DNA of 63,057 nt from an uncultured Clostridia bacterium (GCA_947369085.1 CANBJR010000011.1:1-63057); one strand, 5' to 3'; counted from the first letter of the stretch, positions 53,916 through 61,542 are shown. The notes: generated by a model not told the origin, from the letters alone. Made by a program: numbers and translations.

Positions 53916-55316
53916 TCATACTACTTTCCTTTTTTGCCATTCCGCAAACCGTTTCTTCAAAAGTTCAATATCGTTTTTATCGTCGGCAGAAAAATATGTA
54001 TGGCACTTGCCAAAGGCTTCTCTTATCGACTGTGCCATTTTGAAAAAATCTGAGATCTGTTTTATTCTTACATATTTAATATCATTGCACTTGCAAATGT
54101 GCTCTTTGACAGTTTGAAATTCGTGTTCCGTTTTAGTCACACCATCAAGCTCTATTGCCAATTTCAGTTCGGGTATATAGGTGTCTAATGCTATACCTAT
54201 TATATTATCTATATCTGTTTCAACTTTCAAACCGTTACGAGCTGCGTACAGCATAATAAGCAGTCTAGGGAAAGCTGTTTGAAACTCCTTTTCACAAATA
54301 CGGCAACCTTTGCCTTCGATTGTCCTGTCTGTAATCTTTGCTTTCCAAGAATGACCGCTTACACATTTCCACCATACTATCCGCATTGAGTTACGAGAAA
54401 TATTTGTTGGAAGCAGTTCTCCGTTCTTTTCATAATCCCATTCGTTTAATAACTCAGGGTCAGTCGTTGCAAGGTCATTATATCCTTTTAGTACGGCTCT
54501 GTCTGCACACACAGGGCACATAGCACCTTTCACTCTTGATTTAACTACCGCTTTCCATTCATAACCGCAAGTCTGGCATTTCCACCATACATTCTTAGTT
54601 GATTTCTCATTTACCATATCAGCAGTCAGTGGTAAATTACATTCAGACCATTCTTTTGCAAGATCCGGGTGCTTTGTCGCAAGGTCGTTGAATCCTTTTA
54701 GCAGTTTAATACCACTGCAATACGGGCATTGACTCCCGCCGGAACGGGTAGAAATAAGCGTGTACCATTCGTGACCCAAACTGCATTTCCACCACACTTT
54801 CATATTTTTAAATGCAGTAACCTTGTCAGGTGTTAAAGGTAAATTTCTGTCAGACCACTCGTCAGCAATTTTGGGGAATCGACTTGCCAAGTCATTAAAG
54901 CCTGCCAACACCATATTGTGAGAACAGTAAGGACAACCGCTGCCCTGAACTCTGCTCTTTACGGAAGCTGTCCACTCGTGTCCGAACTTATCCACCCATA
55001 TCACCTTTTTGTGCGAACCTGCACTTACCATAGTAGGCTTCAGCAGTAAATTCTTTGATGACCATTCGGACGCTATCTCAAGATATTTTGTTGCAAGATC
55101 ATTGACGCCTTCTACCACTCTTGCGCCGGAGCAGATCGGACAACCTTCTCCGTGAGAGCGTGCCTTTACGCTTGCCTGCCACTCGTGACCGCATTTACCG
55201 TGCCACCACACAACTTTATTTGAACCGAATGATATATCGTGGGGAGTTAAAGGAAGATTTCTGCCCGACCATTCCGAAACAAGGTGCGGTTTTTTATTAT
55301 ATAAACTGTTATCCAT
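53916..55316 (-). CDS. Five treble-clef zinc repeats fused to a PD-(D/E)XK / Vsr-like nuclease domain
   Basis: A 466-aa protein. Five tandem repeats of 69 residues start with an EWS motif at residues 15, 84, 153, 222 and 292. Each then has a WWxC-GHEW strand pair and a CPxC knuckle (DUF4379-type probable zinc ribbon). Repeat 2 has lost one cysteine (WVDKFGHEW). The C-terminal part (residues ~345-435) has LDTYIPELKLAIELDG, with D378 and E389 in PD-(D/E)XK spacing and later lysines, like Vsr/very-short-patch endonucleases. Likely a DNA-binding nuclease; the target is unknown. AAAGGAG precedes the ATG. It lies just beyond the integrase gene, so it is either cargo at the element end or host DNA beside the attachment site. 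Confidence 0.85.
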   Translation of the reverse strand: MDNSLYNKKPHLVSEWSGRNLPLTPHDISFGSNKVVWWHGKCGHEWQASVKARSHGEGCPICSGARVVEGVNDLATKYLEIASEWSSKNLLLKPTMVSAGSHKKVIWVDKFGHEWTASVKSRVQGSGCPYCSHNMVLAGFNDLASRFPKIADEWSDRNLPLTPDKVTAFKNMKVWWKCSLGHEWYTLISTRSGGSQCPYCSGIKLLKGFNDLATKHPDLAKEWSECNLPLTADMVNEKSTKNVWWKCQTCGYEWKAVVKSRVKGAMCPVCADRAVLKGYNDLATTDPELLNEWDYEKNGELLPTNISRNSMRIVWWKCVSGHSWKAKITDRTIEGKGCRICEKEFQTAFPRLLIMLYAARNGLKVETDIDNIIGIALDTYIPELKLAIELDGVTKTEHEFQTVKEHICKCNDIKYVRIKQISDFFKMAQSIREAFGKCHTYFSADDKNDIELLKKRFAEWQKRKVV

Positions 55317-55390
55317 ACTAAAGCTCCTTTACTTTTTCTGGCTTTAGTATAGCTCCTTACAATAAAAATTTGAAATGTGCGAATATAAGA

Positions 55391-55422
55391 AAACGCCCTG
55401 CGAAATATGCCGCAAGGCGTTT
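55391..55422 (-). terminator. Terminator after the integrase gene
   Basis: AAACGCC-TGCG / CGCA-GGCGTTT stem with a short loop, then TTCTTATATTC on the minus strand. It marks the end of the integration operon. Confidence 0.85.
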
Positions 55423-55433
55423 ATCTGCTCCGT

Positions 55434-56687
55434 TTATAAAATTGTACCTGTTGCCATATAATCATCAAAAACGGCAATCTCTCTTTTCTTCAAAGCGTTT
55501 GTTACATCAACATAAATATCCATTGTTGTTGAAACATCAGCGTGTCCTAAAACATCTTGAATCACCTTGAGATTGACACCCGACTCGCAAAGTCTTGTGG
55601 CGAATGTATGCCTTAGAATATGGCAGCTAAAGCGTGGCAATAAAACAGGATTGGAATCAGCTCCGTATTTTTCAAGTATCTCATCATTGCAGTCACGCAT
55701 CATTCTTCTGATAGCTTTATTCAGATTGCATTGATTCTGAACATCACCGAAACGGTTTACAAAAATAAAGTCATCATACCCGTCAATATGACTTCGACTT
55801 TCGATCTCCGCCTCCTGCTGATATTCACGCTCCATTCTGAAAGCTTGTTTTACACCCTCTGTCATCGGAATTTCTCTTTCTCCGGCTTTTGTCTTAGGTG
55901 TATTGATAGAGAAATAGCAGCCTTTTTCATCACGGTGGTTGTAATAAACAAGCGTATGGTTTACTCGGATAATACCCTCATCCAAATCAATATCGCTCCA
56001 CCTAAGTCCTGTAATTTCACCAACTCGCATACCCGTATTTGCCATTATATAAAATATCGGATACCAGTGACGATCTTTGGGATGGCTGAGCATATAATCA
56101 AAGAAAAGCTTTTGCTGTTCAATGGTTAGCGCGCTTTTCTTTTCTCGCTCAAATCCGTGCGACATTTTCAATTCCTTGAGCATTTTGTCTATAGGATTTG
56201 TTCTTATGATACCGTCATCAACCGCCACCTGAAAAACTTGATGCAAAACATTATGCACATTATCTATAGTAGCAATTTTGAGTATCTTTCCGTCTGCAAG
56301 ACTGTTATAGAATTTACGGACATCAGATTTCTTAACGAGAGTTATTCTGTTTTGCCCAAAAGCAGGCTTTACAAACAGCTCATACATATAGATATAGTTT
56401 TTGAAGGTGCTGTCTTTAATTCCTCGCTTAAGCTGGCACCACAAATCAAACATATCATTGACGGTTAAGTGCTTTTTATCAGCCCTGATTCCGTCGTGTT
56501 TATCCACGATGATTTGTTCTTCCTGTTCGCGGAGCGTTTCAAGCGTAGGTGCATATACTGCGTTACGCTTGCCGTCCTGAGTAGTCCAACGATACACATA
56601 TGTACCGTTAGGGCGCTGACTTTCGCCTGTTTTTAAACGTGTTCGGTTATTATCGTACCTTGCCACTACCGGTTTCTTCTTAGTCAT
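55434..56687 (-). CDS. int: Tyrosine recombinase (Tn916-type integrase)
   Basis: A 417-aa site-specific recombinase. An N-terminal arm-binding domain (RLKTGESQRPNGTYVYRW) and a SAM-like core-binding domain are followed by the catalytic domain: Arg in TGMRVGEITGLRW, Lys in TPKTKAGERE, HxxR in HILRHTFATRL, and the late His/Tyr in LGHADVSTTMDIYVDV. All catalytic residues are present. Start 56687 follows AGGAGG. Last gene of the operon, after xis. Confidence 0.94.
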   Translation of the reverse strand: MTKKKPVVARYDNNRTRLKTGESQRPNGTYVYRWTTQDGKRNAVYAPTLETLREQEEQIIVDKHDGIRADKKHLTVNDMFDLWCQLKRGIKDSTFKNYIYMYELFVKPAFGQNRITLVKKSDVRKFYNSLADGKILKIATIDNVHNVLHQVFQVAVDDGIIRTNPIDKMLKELKMSHGFEREKKSALTIEQQKLFFDYMLSHPKDRHWYPIFYIMANTGMRVGEITGLRWSDIDLDEGIIRVNHTLVYYNHRDEKGCYFSINTPKTKAGEREIPMTEGVKQAFRMEREYQQEAEIESRSHIDGYDDFIFVNRFGDVQNQCNLNKAIRRMMRDCNDEILEKYGADSNPVLLPRFSCHILRHTFATRLCESGVNLKVIQDVLGHADVSTTMDIYVDVTNALKKREIAVFDDYMATGTIL

Positions 56688-56701
56688 AATTGCCTCCTGT
56701 T

Positions 56702-56914
56702 TTAGATTTTGTAACACTTATCTAAGTAATCCTCTAATTGTTTTCGTTTCAGCATTCGTTTTGTACCTACCCATAATACAAAATCGCAATCCTCCGAATT
56801 AGAAATTTCTCGCAGTTTATCGACTCCTATTCCGGTATAAACGGAAGCCTCGTCCAGCGTTAAATTTCTGCGTTCCCAGATAGGGACTAAATGCTCTTTG
56901 CCTTTTTTACTCAT
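56702..56914 (-). CDS. xis: Excisionase (Tn916 Xis-like), copy 1
   Basis: A 70-aa winged-helix protein with the family pattern VPIWERRNLTLDEASVYTGIG, LREIS and FVLWVGTKRMLKRKQLEDYL. Xis bends attachment-site DNA so that the integrase excises rather than integrates. It ends 14 bp before int. It is a paralogue of the next gene, with 43 of 70 residues identical by hand count and no gap. Confidence 0.92.
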   Translation of the reverse strand: MSKKGKEHLVPIWERRNLTLDEASVYTGIGVDKLREISNSEDCDFVLWVGTKRMLKRKQLEDYLDKCYKI

Positions 56915-57008
56915 ATCAGCAATCCTCCTGTTTCATTTGCTGACACAAGGATAGCATCAAAAGAAAAATCCGGCTATTATGCGATTTTTGCAATCGCACA
57001 TTTGCATT

Positions 57009-57221
57009 TTAAATTGAATATGCTTTATCTAAATATTCATCAAGCTTTTTCCTTTTAAAAAGCCTTTTTGTTCCGTTCCAAAGCACAAACTCGCAGTCCT
57101 CTCTGTCGGAAAGCTCTCTTAATTTGTCTGCTCCTATACCTGTATATGCTGCCGCTTCGTACACCGTCAGATTTGTTTTCTCCCAAAGCGGCACCGCATA
57201 ATCTTTATTTGGTCTGCCCAT
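57009..57221 (-). CDS. Excisionase-like protein, copy 2
   Basis: A 70-aa paralogue of the adjacent Xis (VPLWEKTNLTVYEAAAYTGIG, FVLWNGTKRLFKRKKLDEYLD). The start at 57221 follows AGGAGGG and overlaps the previous gene by 17 nt. A longer open frame to 57362 is a read-through of that gene. Two similar excisionases in tandem could act as a heterodimer or serve different ends; alternatively one is regulatory. Confidence 0.85.
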   Translation of the reverse strand: MGRPNKDYAVPLWEKTNLTVYEAAAYTGIGADKLRELSDREDCEFVLWNGTKRLFKRKKLDEYLDKAYSI

Positions 57222-57699
57222 TGCCGCCCTCCTTTTCAACGCTGATTCGATAATCCAATAGTTCCTTAAAACTGCCATAGCGATATTTGCGGCTGTTATA
57301 TTCACTTGATTTGTAAAAAGCAGTAGTAATACCGTCAAAGATACGAAGTAGCGCAGACTCATTGATACCTTCTGTTAATAAAACATCTGACACCGTAGCC
57401 TGTTCAAGCCGCTTATGCTTTTTCTTCCATTCTCTGTATGAAAAATATTGGTCGATTTCATCGTAATAGATACCTTCGTCAAGCTTTGCGTTCGGATACA
57501 GCAAATGATACAAACACAGCAGCATTTCTTCGGCTCTGTTATTATTGATTCGGTCAAGATTTAAAAGATCAAACACACGAACAGACATTAAGTCTCCGAC
57601 CTGCTTAAATCCAAGCGAAACAAACCAAAAATAGATATTGTCTCTGTCAACCTTATTCCACTCCGGAGAATTGAACTTTGTCATCAAAAATTTTTTCAT
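57205..57699 (-). CDS. RNA polymerase alpha-CTD-like protein of the element
   Basis: A 164-aa protein. Residues ~28-70 (FVSLGFKQVGDLMSVRVFDLLNLDRINNNRAEEMLLCLYHLL) have the helix-hairpin-helix pattern of the RNA polymerase alpha C-terminal domain, by analogy only. The rest is charged and helical. AGGAG is placed before the ATG. It overlaps xis copy 2 by 17 nt, so it belongs to the same operon. Function not known. Confidence 0.7.
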   Translation of the reverse strand: MKKFLMTKFNSPEWNKVDRDNIYFWFVSLGFKQVGDLMSVRVFDLLNLDRINNNRAEEMLLCLYHLLYPNAKLDEGIYYDEIDQYFSYREWKKKHKRLEQATVSDVLLTEGINESALLRIFDGITTAFYKSSEYNSRKYRYGSFKELLDYRISVEKEGGNGQTK

Positions 57700-57782
57700 T
57701 TCTTAACACTCCTAATAAATATTGAGATTTTCTTCTCTACTAACCAATTGGGAAAAAATTTTGCGTTTGAACGAAATTATTT

Positions 57783-58346
57783 TTAATTTTCGAGAATTTT
57801 TTTCAATCTCTCCAGTGCTCTGGCTTTACGATAGTTGACAGAAGTCTGCTTTTCGCCGTACTCCTTTGCGTATTCTCTTTCGGTCATCGGCTTTTGGTGC
57901 AGGAACAAACACACAAGCAGATTTTTATCGTCATCAGAAAGCAATGACAACGCCTTGTACAGTTCCTCATATTCCAGTTTCCTAAGTACTTCCTGCTCTA
58001 CATCACAGCTTTCATCAGCGATAAGCTCTTCACCAGACATATCATCTTCTGAAGCCGCTTGCGTGTTATATGAAAAAACGGTAAATCCCATTTCTTTTTC
58101 CACATTTGCAAGATAATCGTGTTCATCTTTTGAGGAACGCCACTCTTTTGCGTTCTCCGAGCCGCACTCAGCAACGATGATATATTCGTTTCTGGAACAG
58201 GCATCTAACTGACCGAAGTTGTTTTTACGCTTTTGTCCCTCCGGAGTTTTCATAAACATAGCAAAATCGTATGAGTTCATTACTATCCAGTTGTTTCCGT
58301 CGGCAGGCATAGCAGGGTCTTTTTTCACAAGATATATTTTTTTCAT
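57783..58346 (-). CDS. Sigma-70 region-4-like regulator (Tn916 ORF7-like)
   Basis: About 187 aa. A variable N-terminal part is followed by a C-terminal helix-turn-helix (residues ~130-185) with the repeat LSDDDKNLLVCLFLHQKPMTEREYAK and SVNYRKARALERLKKIL, as in sigma region 4 and Tn916 ORF7. Such proteins drive the xis/int or transfer genes of the element. Start 58346 follows AAGGAGA; the 17-codon extension is dismissed. It lies behind the attenuator leader. Confidence 0.85.
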   Translation of the reverse strand: MKKIYLVKKDPAMPADGNNWIVMNSYDFAMFMKTPEGQKRKNNFGQLDACSRNEYIIVAECGSENAKEWRSSKDEHDYLANVEKEMGFTVFSYNTQAASEDDMSGEELIADESCDVEQEVLRKLEYEELYKALSLLSDDDKNLLVCLFLHQKPMTEREYAKEYGEKQTSVNYRKARALERLKKILEN

Positions 58347-58455
58347 TTCCGTAATCTCCTTGAAATTTGAATTTTTGATATATAAGGTTGAAATCAAAAA
58401 TTCGGAGGTTACGGATATTCAGCTATTTGGCATTGCCATTGGGTATAAAACATAA

Positions 58456-58489
58456 AGGTCCTTTCCCGAACAAAGCCGAGAAAAGACCT
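58456..58489 (-). terminator. Second terminator of the element leader
   Basis: AGGTC-TTTTC-CGG paired with CCG-GAAAGGACCT through small bulges, followed on the minus strand by TTTATGTTTTATA. It lies between the leader ORF and the sigma-like gene. Confidence 0.75.
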
Positions 58490-58507
58490 AATGCAGTACG
58501 AAGCAAA

Positions 58508-58582
58508 TCAGAGCAATAAAAAAACGCCGCAGAAATCGAATAAGTAAGGATATAAATATCCCATATACTTATCCGGCTTCAT
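58508..58582 (-). CDS. 24-aa leader peptide in the element control region
   Basis: ATG 58582 opens 24 codons (MKPDKYMGYLYPYL...) to a TGA at 58508. It has no strong ribosome binding site. The ORF lies inside the arms of a long hairpin that ends in TTTTTTT, so translating it must open the hairpin. That is the form of a ribosome-controlled attenuator, as Tn916 has before tetM; here no resistance gene follows. Confidence 0.55.
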   Translation of the reverse strand: MKPDKYMGYLYPYLFDFCGVFLLL

Positions 58583-58614
58583 ACGGCGCTTGGTAGCTTA
58601 ACGAATTTTCGTTA
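58515..58614 (-). promoter_or_regulatory. Attenuator hairpin of the element operon
   Basis: Minus strand: AGCGCCG (upper arm, 58584-58590) pairs with CGGCG at 58525-58529, with an inner ATAAGTAT/ATACTTAT-type stem, then seven T. A perfect inverted repeat TAACGAATTTTCGTTA (58599-58614) sits upstream and could act as an alternative fold. Together they gate the sigma-like, xis and int genes. Confidence 0.7.
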
Positions 58615-58648
58615 TCTCCGCTTGCTCGATTAGAAATCGTATCAATAT

Positions 58649-58897
58649 TTACTTGTATCTTTTTATGCCACCGTTCCGCTTTATCTTACGGAAATAGGCA
58701 AGATTCAGAACGTGTACTCTTTTACACTTCTGGCACTTTACACTCAGGTGTCCCGTTGCATCAGAAAAAACTCTCTGTATTCGATATCCGCAAGTGGGAC
58801 AAAGTATATCCCGTTCCTTGAGAGTCTCAGCTTCAACTCGTGACAGAAGCAATCGTTTTTGCACTTCCGCCGTTACTGTCGTCACTGATGTTTTCAA
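58649..58897 (-). CDS. Small zinc-ribbon protein of conjugative elements
   Basis: An 82-aa protein with one zinc ribbon: CPTCGYRIQRVFSDATG...CQKCKR, then a basic tail (FRKIKRNGGIKRYK). Similar small cysteine-rich proteins occur in Tn916-like elements and resemble Com of phage Mu. Starts with TTG at a TTGA overlap with the stop of the ImmA gene; AGGAGGTG lies 7 nt before it. Confidence 0.8.
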   Translation of the reverse strand: MKTSVTTVTAEVQKRLLLSRVEAETLKERDILCPTCGYRIQRVFSDATGHLSVKCQKCKRVHVLNLAYFRKIKRNGGIKRYK

Positions 58898-59619
58898 TGC
58901 ACTGCACCTCCTATATGGAGTTCCTTGGCAATATACTCTGTGACATCGTGATACTCCAACAGATTAAGATCTCGCAGTCTGATAACCAAGGCTGTGTATG
59001 ATACACCCAAGTAGCGTGCCATACTATGAATTTTAGTTTTATCACTGGTAGTAAAAACCGTATCACCGTAAACTTTAACAGGTGCTGATTTATGAAACTT
59101 TGCTAATGCATTTTCGACAAGATACCTCGGCATAAGAAGTGACGCCCCCATCGCGTCAGCCTGCCATTCAACCGAAGCGAACATCTGAACAAGCTCTTCT
59201 TTGCTGTAGACTCTTTCACTGTCATATTCAGTATGAAAACGCCCCTCACTTGACATAGCATACATTTTACTCAATATGTGATGTGCCGCTTCGTGTGCCA
59301 TTGTAAACCTGCGGCGTCCTTGTTCTTTCTCCGCAAGAAGAAACTTATCAAGAACTATTGTATCCTTTGGGTAAACGTACGGCGTGATTTCTCCTGCAAG
59401 ATATACAAGCAGAGGCGTTTCACCATCGGCTAAAAATCCTATCCTGCCGGAATCATTTTCTGCAAAAGCGGCATATTCAATCTGCAAAGATAAAAACGCA
59501 GTAATAAAATGCTCTATATCAATACACTGAACAGCTTTGTTACCATACTGTTCGGCATATACTTTAATCAAGCCTTCGCTGATTTCATCAATCTCGGCTC
59601 GTGACATATAACTATTCAA
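58894..59619 (-). CDS. ImmA/IrrE family metallo-endopeptidase
   Basis: A 241-aa protease with the zinc motif HEAAH (residues 109-113) in FTMAHEAAHH and a downstream glutamate-rich helix (QADAMGASLLMP). In ICEBs1 such a protease cleaves the element repressor after DNA damage or quorum signals. The start is TTG 59619, 7 nt after GGAGGTGG and overlapping the stop of a 34-codon ORF (TTGA). The LexA-like gene just upstream is the natural substrate candidate. Confidence 0.88.
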   Translation of the reverse strand: MNSYMSRAEIDEISEGLIKVYAEQYGNKAVQCIDIEHFITAFLSLQIEYAAFAENDSGRIGFLADGETPLLVYLAGEITPYVYPKDTIVLDKFLLAEKEQGRRRFTMAHEAAHHILSKMYAMSSEGRFHTEYDSERVYSKEELVQMFASVEWQADAMGASLLMPRYLVENALAKFHKSAPVKVYGDTVFTTSDKTKIHSMARYLGVSYTALVIRLRDLNLLEYHDVTEYIAKELHIGGAVH

Positions 59620-59720
59620 GTTGTGTCCACCTCCAACTCTACTGTGCCGAATACGACACGGTGTAAATTTATTTCCGCACTATCTGAAATCGGATAGCGA
59701 ATTCCTTCAATTTTATTCAT
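59616..59720 (-). CDS. 34-aa small ORF between the LexA-like gene and the ImmA gene
   Basis: ATG 59720 follows GAGGT by 8 nt and opens 34 codons (beginning MNKIEGIRYPISDSAEIN). Its TGA overlaps the TTG of the protease gene, and its last codons contain that gene's ribosome binding site. Such coupling argues for real translation. It could be a ligand or inhibitor for the protease, but function is unknown. Confidence 0.5.
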   Translation of the reverse strand: MNKIEGIRYPISDSAEINLHRVVFGTVELEVDTT

Positions 59721-59735
59721 CGGCTCTTACCTCAC

Positions 59736-60335
59736 TTATAAGGCTTTGATAACGTGACAAGCTACGCCTTGTATCGCACACTCGTCAACAACAATATCCT
59801 TCAGTCTTTTATTTTCCGGATGGAGAATAATTTTCTTGTTTTTGTTATCGTGATAAAGCCTTTTTAATGTATTTTGATTGTCAACAAGAGCAACGATAAT
59901 ATCCCCGTCATCGGCAAAAACCTGTTTTCTTATTACCACAAGATCACCGTCATCAATACCGGCTTCTATCATAGAATCGCCGCTGGCTCTTAGAATAAAG
60001 AAATCCCCCTTGCCGAAAATAGCAGTCGGCAGTGATACATACTCCTCAACATTTTCTTCTTCATATTCAGGCGAACCGTACGGAACAGAACCGACAATAG
60101 CCATTTGCGTTGTACCCTTACTCAATTTCTTTGTAACTGCGGTGCGTATCTCCTGACCGTTATACTCAATCATTCCGTTATCGTCCATTGCAAGCAAATA
60201 TCTATATGCTGTCGCTCTTGAAATACCAATGGCATTTGCAATATTCGATGTACTCGGAGAATGTCCGTTCTGAAGATAATACTGTTCAGCGTATTTACAT
60301 ATTTTATTCATCAATTCAGGGTTTTTGCTTCTCAT
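59736..60335 (-). CDS. LexA-like S24 repressor with an altered cleavage site
   Basis: A 199-aa protein. N-terminal winged helix (SPSTSNIANAIGISRATAYRYL). C-terminal S24 domain with catalytic Ser121 in SGDSMIEAG and Lys158 in NTLKRLY. At the usual Ala-Gly autocleavage site the sequence reads PYGSP, so P1 is Tyr86. That may slow or prevent RecA-induced self-cleavage. It starts an operon with the 34-aa ORF, ImmA/IrrE and the zinc-ribbon gene. Its own promoter carries a palindrome. Confidence 0.88.
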   Translation of the reverse strand: MRSKNPELMNKICKYAEQYYLQNGHSPSTSNIANAIGISRATAYRYLLAMDDNGMIEYNGQEIRTAVTKKLSKGTTQMAIVGSVPYGSPEYEEENVEEYVSLPTAIFGKGDFFILRASGDSMIEAGIDDGDLVVIRKQVFADDGDIIVALVDNQNTLKRLYHDNKNKKIILHPENKRLKDIVVDECAIQGVACHVIKAL

Positions 60336-60352
60336 AATAATGTTCCTTTTCT

Positions 60353-60409
60353 ATCTGAAACAGATTGTTTCTTATAGCTTTATTATACTCCTTTTTCTTA
60401 AAGATACAA
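60353..60409 (-). promoter_or_regulatory. Promoter and operator of the LexA-like gene
   Basis: Minus strand TTGTAT (60404-60409), 16-bp spacer, TATAAT (60382-60387). A palindrome ATCTGAAACAGAT (60353-60365) lies just downstream, near the transcript start. It differs from the clostridial LexA box (GAAC-N4-GTTC), so a separate specificity is likely. Confidence 0.6.
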
Positions 60410-60431
60410 GATATTTTGAGGCAAAAGGAAA

Positions 60432-60457
60432 GAGGTGTCGCATTTTTACGACACCTC
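60432..60457 (-). terminator. Terminator after the Fic gene
   Basis: Perfect GAGGTGTCG / CGACACCTC stem with an 8-nt loop, then TTTCCTTTTG on the minus strand. Confidence 0.88.
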
Positions 60458-60478
60458 ATCTTTTATAGTATATTTCAT

Positions 60479-61525
60479 TCAATCGTTACGGGTATAAAAA
60501 GTCGCTTTGCCTGTACCGTGACGAACAATAACGCCTTCATCAACAAGCTTTTTCAAGGAATTTTCTATAGAGGTTTTTCCGACAGACGGAACAAGCTCCA
60601 TTATCTCACTCTTTGTGAACTTGCCGATTTTCTCTCCAATAGCTCTGCGGACTAATTCTACTGCCGGCAGCTTCTCGTCAAACAAATCTATTCGGCTTTC
60701 AAACTCACGGTATGCCGCAAGAATAACACCAAGGATATACTTTATAAACGGAGTAGGGTCATTCTCGGCTTCGTGCCAGCCTATACCACTCTGTTCCAGC
60801 ACATCGTAATACTTTGATTTTGTCTTTTCTATCTTGCTTTCAATACTGATATATCTTCCGACAACATAACCGCAACGATATAGCAGCAGTGTGGTAAGCA
60901 ATCTTGACATACGGCCGTTTCCGTCATTAAACGGATGTATACATAAGAAGTCATTGATAAAGCACGGAATCAAAATCAGCGGATCAACGTCGCAAGAATC
61001 TACAACCTGATTAAAGCTTTCGCATATAGTATCGATAGCTTCCGGTGTTTCATACGGTGCAAGTGGCATAAAGCGCACGGTCTGCGTACCGTCAGGATGT
61101 GTTTCAGCAATATAGTTCTGCGTATTTTTAAATCTACCGCCGATGGACTTCTCGGAATATTGATACAAGTCCCTGTGAAGTTGCAGGATATATGAAGAAC
61201 GGAGAGGGATATATTCAAAGTTTTCGTGAATAGTATTTAGCACATCACGATAACCCATAATCTCCTGCTCGTCTCTGTTTTTCGGAGTTGTCTTTTCCTG
61301 ATAAAGCTGTTTGATTCGTGTACTTGTTGTAACGATACCCTCAATCTTATTGGATGCTTCGGTACTCTGAATCTTTGCGACTTCGACGAGCTTATCTAAT
61401 ACAGCCGGTTTCTGTTTCAGATACAGTTCTTGTCTGCCTTTAAATTCGTGGATCTGTGCTACTAATCCGAGTATTTCGCTGTCCCACTGTCTATCCTTTA
61501 AAAGCGAGTAGTTAAATATTCTCAT
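60479..61525 (-). CDS. Fic family protein (AMP-transferase fold) with inhibitory helix and C-terminal winged helix
   Basis: About 348 aa. Fic core motif HPFNDGNGRMSRLL with catalytic His197. An N-terminal inhibitory motif STEASNKIEG (Glu62) can block the ATP site, a class II arrangement. A DUF4172-like N-terminus and a C-terminal winged helix (KFTKSEIMELVPSVGKTSIENSLKKLVDEG) are present. The winged helix could bind DNA, including its own promoter. Start 61525 follows GGAGGTG. Transcribed alone under a very strong promoter. Confidence 0.9.
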   Translation of the reverse strand: MRIFNYSLLKDRQWDSEILGLVAQIHEFKGRQELYLKQKPAVLDKLVEVAKIQSTEASNKIEGIVTTSTRIKQLYQEKTTPKNRDEQEIMGYRDVLNTIHENFEYIPLRSSYILQLHRDLYQYSEKSIGGRFKNTQNYIAETHPDGTQTVRFMPLAPYETPEAIDTICESFNQVVDSCDVDPLILIPCFINDFLCIHPFNDGNGRMSRLLTTLLLYRCGYVVGRYISIESKIEKTKSKYYDVLEQSGIGWHEAENDPTPFIKYILGVILAAYREFESRIDLFDEKLPAVELVRRAIGEKIGKFTKSEIMELVPSVGKTSIENSLKKLVDEGVIVRHGTGKATFYTRND

Positions 61526-61542
61526 TCGCTCACCTCCATACA

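Noticed and set aside
55317..55380. Repeated AAGGAGCT upstream of the zinc-repeat gene as a possible attachment repeat
   Set aside because: One copy is the gene's own ribosome binding site; the repeat is short and AT-rich, without a partner at another element end in this window.
57222..57362. Hydrophobic 47-codon extension of excisionase copy 2
   Set aside because: It overlaps the end of the alpha-CTD-like gene in another frame; the paralogue shows the true 70-aa size.
59680..59689. CTATCTGAAA repeated from the LexA-like promoter palindrome (60351-60360)
   Set aside because: Only one half-site, and it lies in the coding frame of the 34-aa ORF; a chance 10-mer match cannot be excluded.
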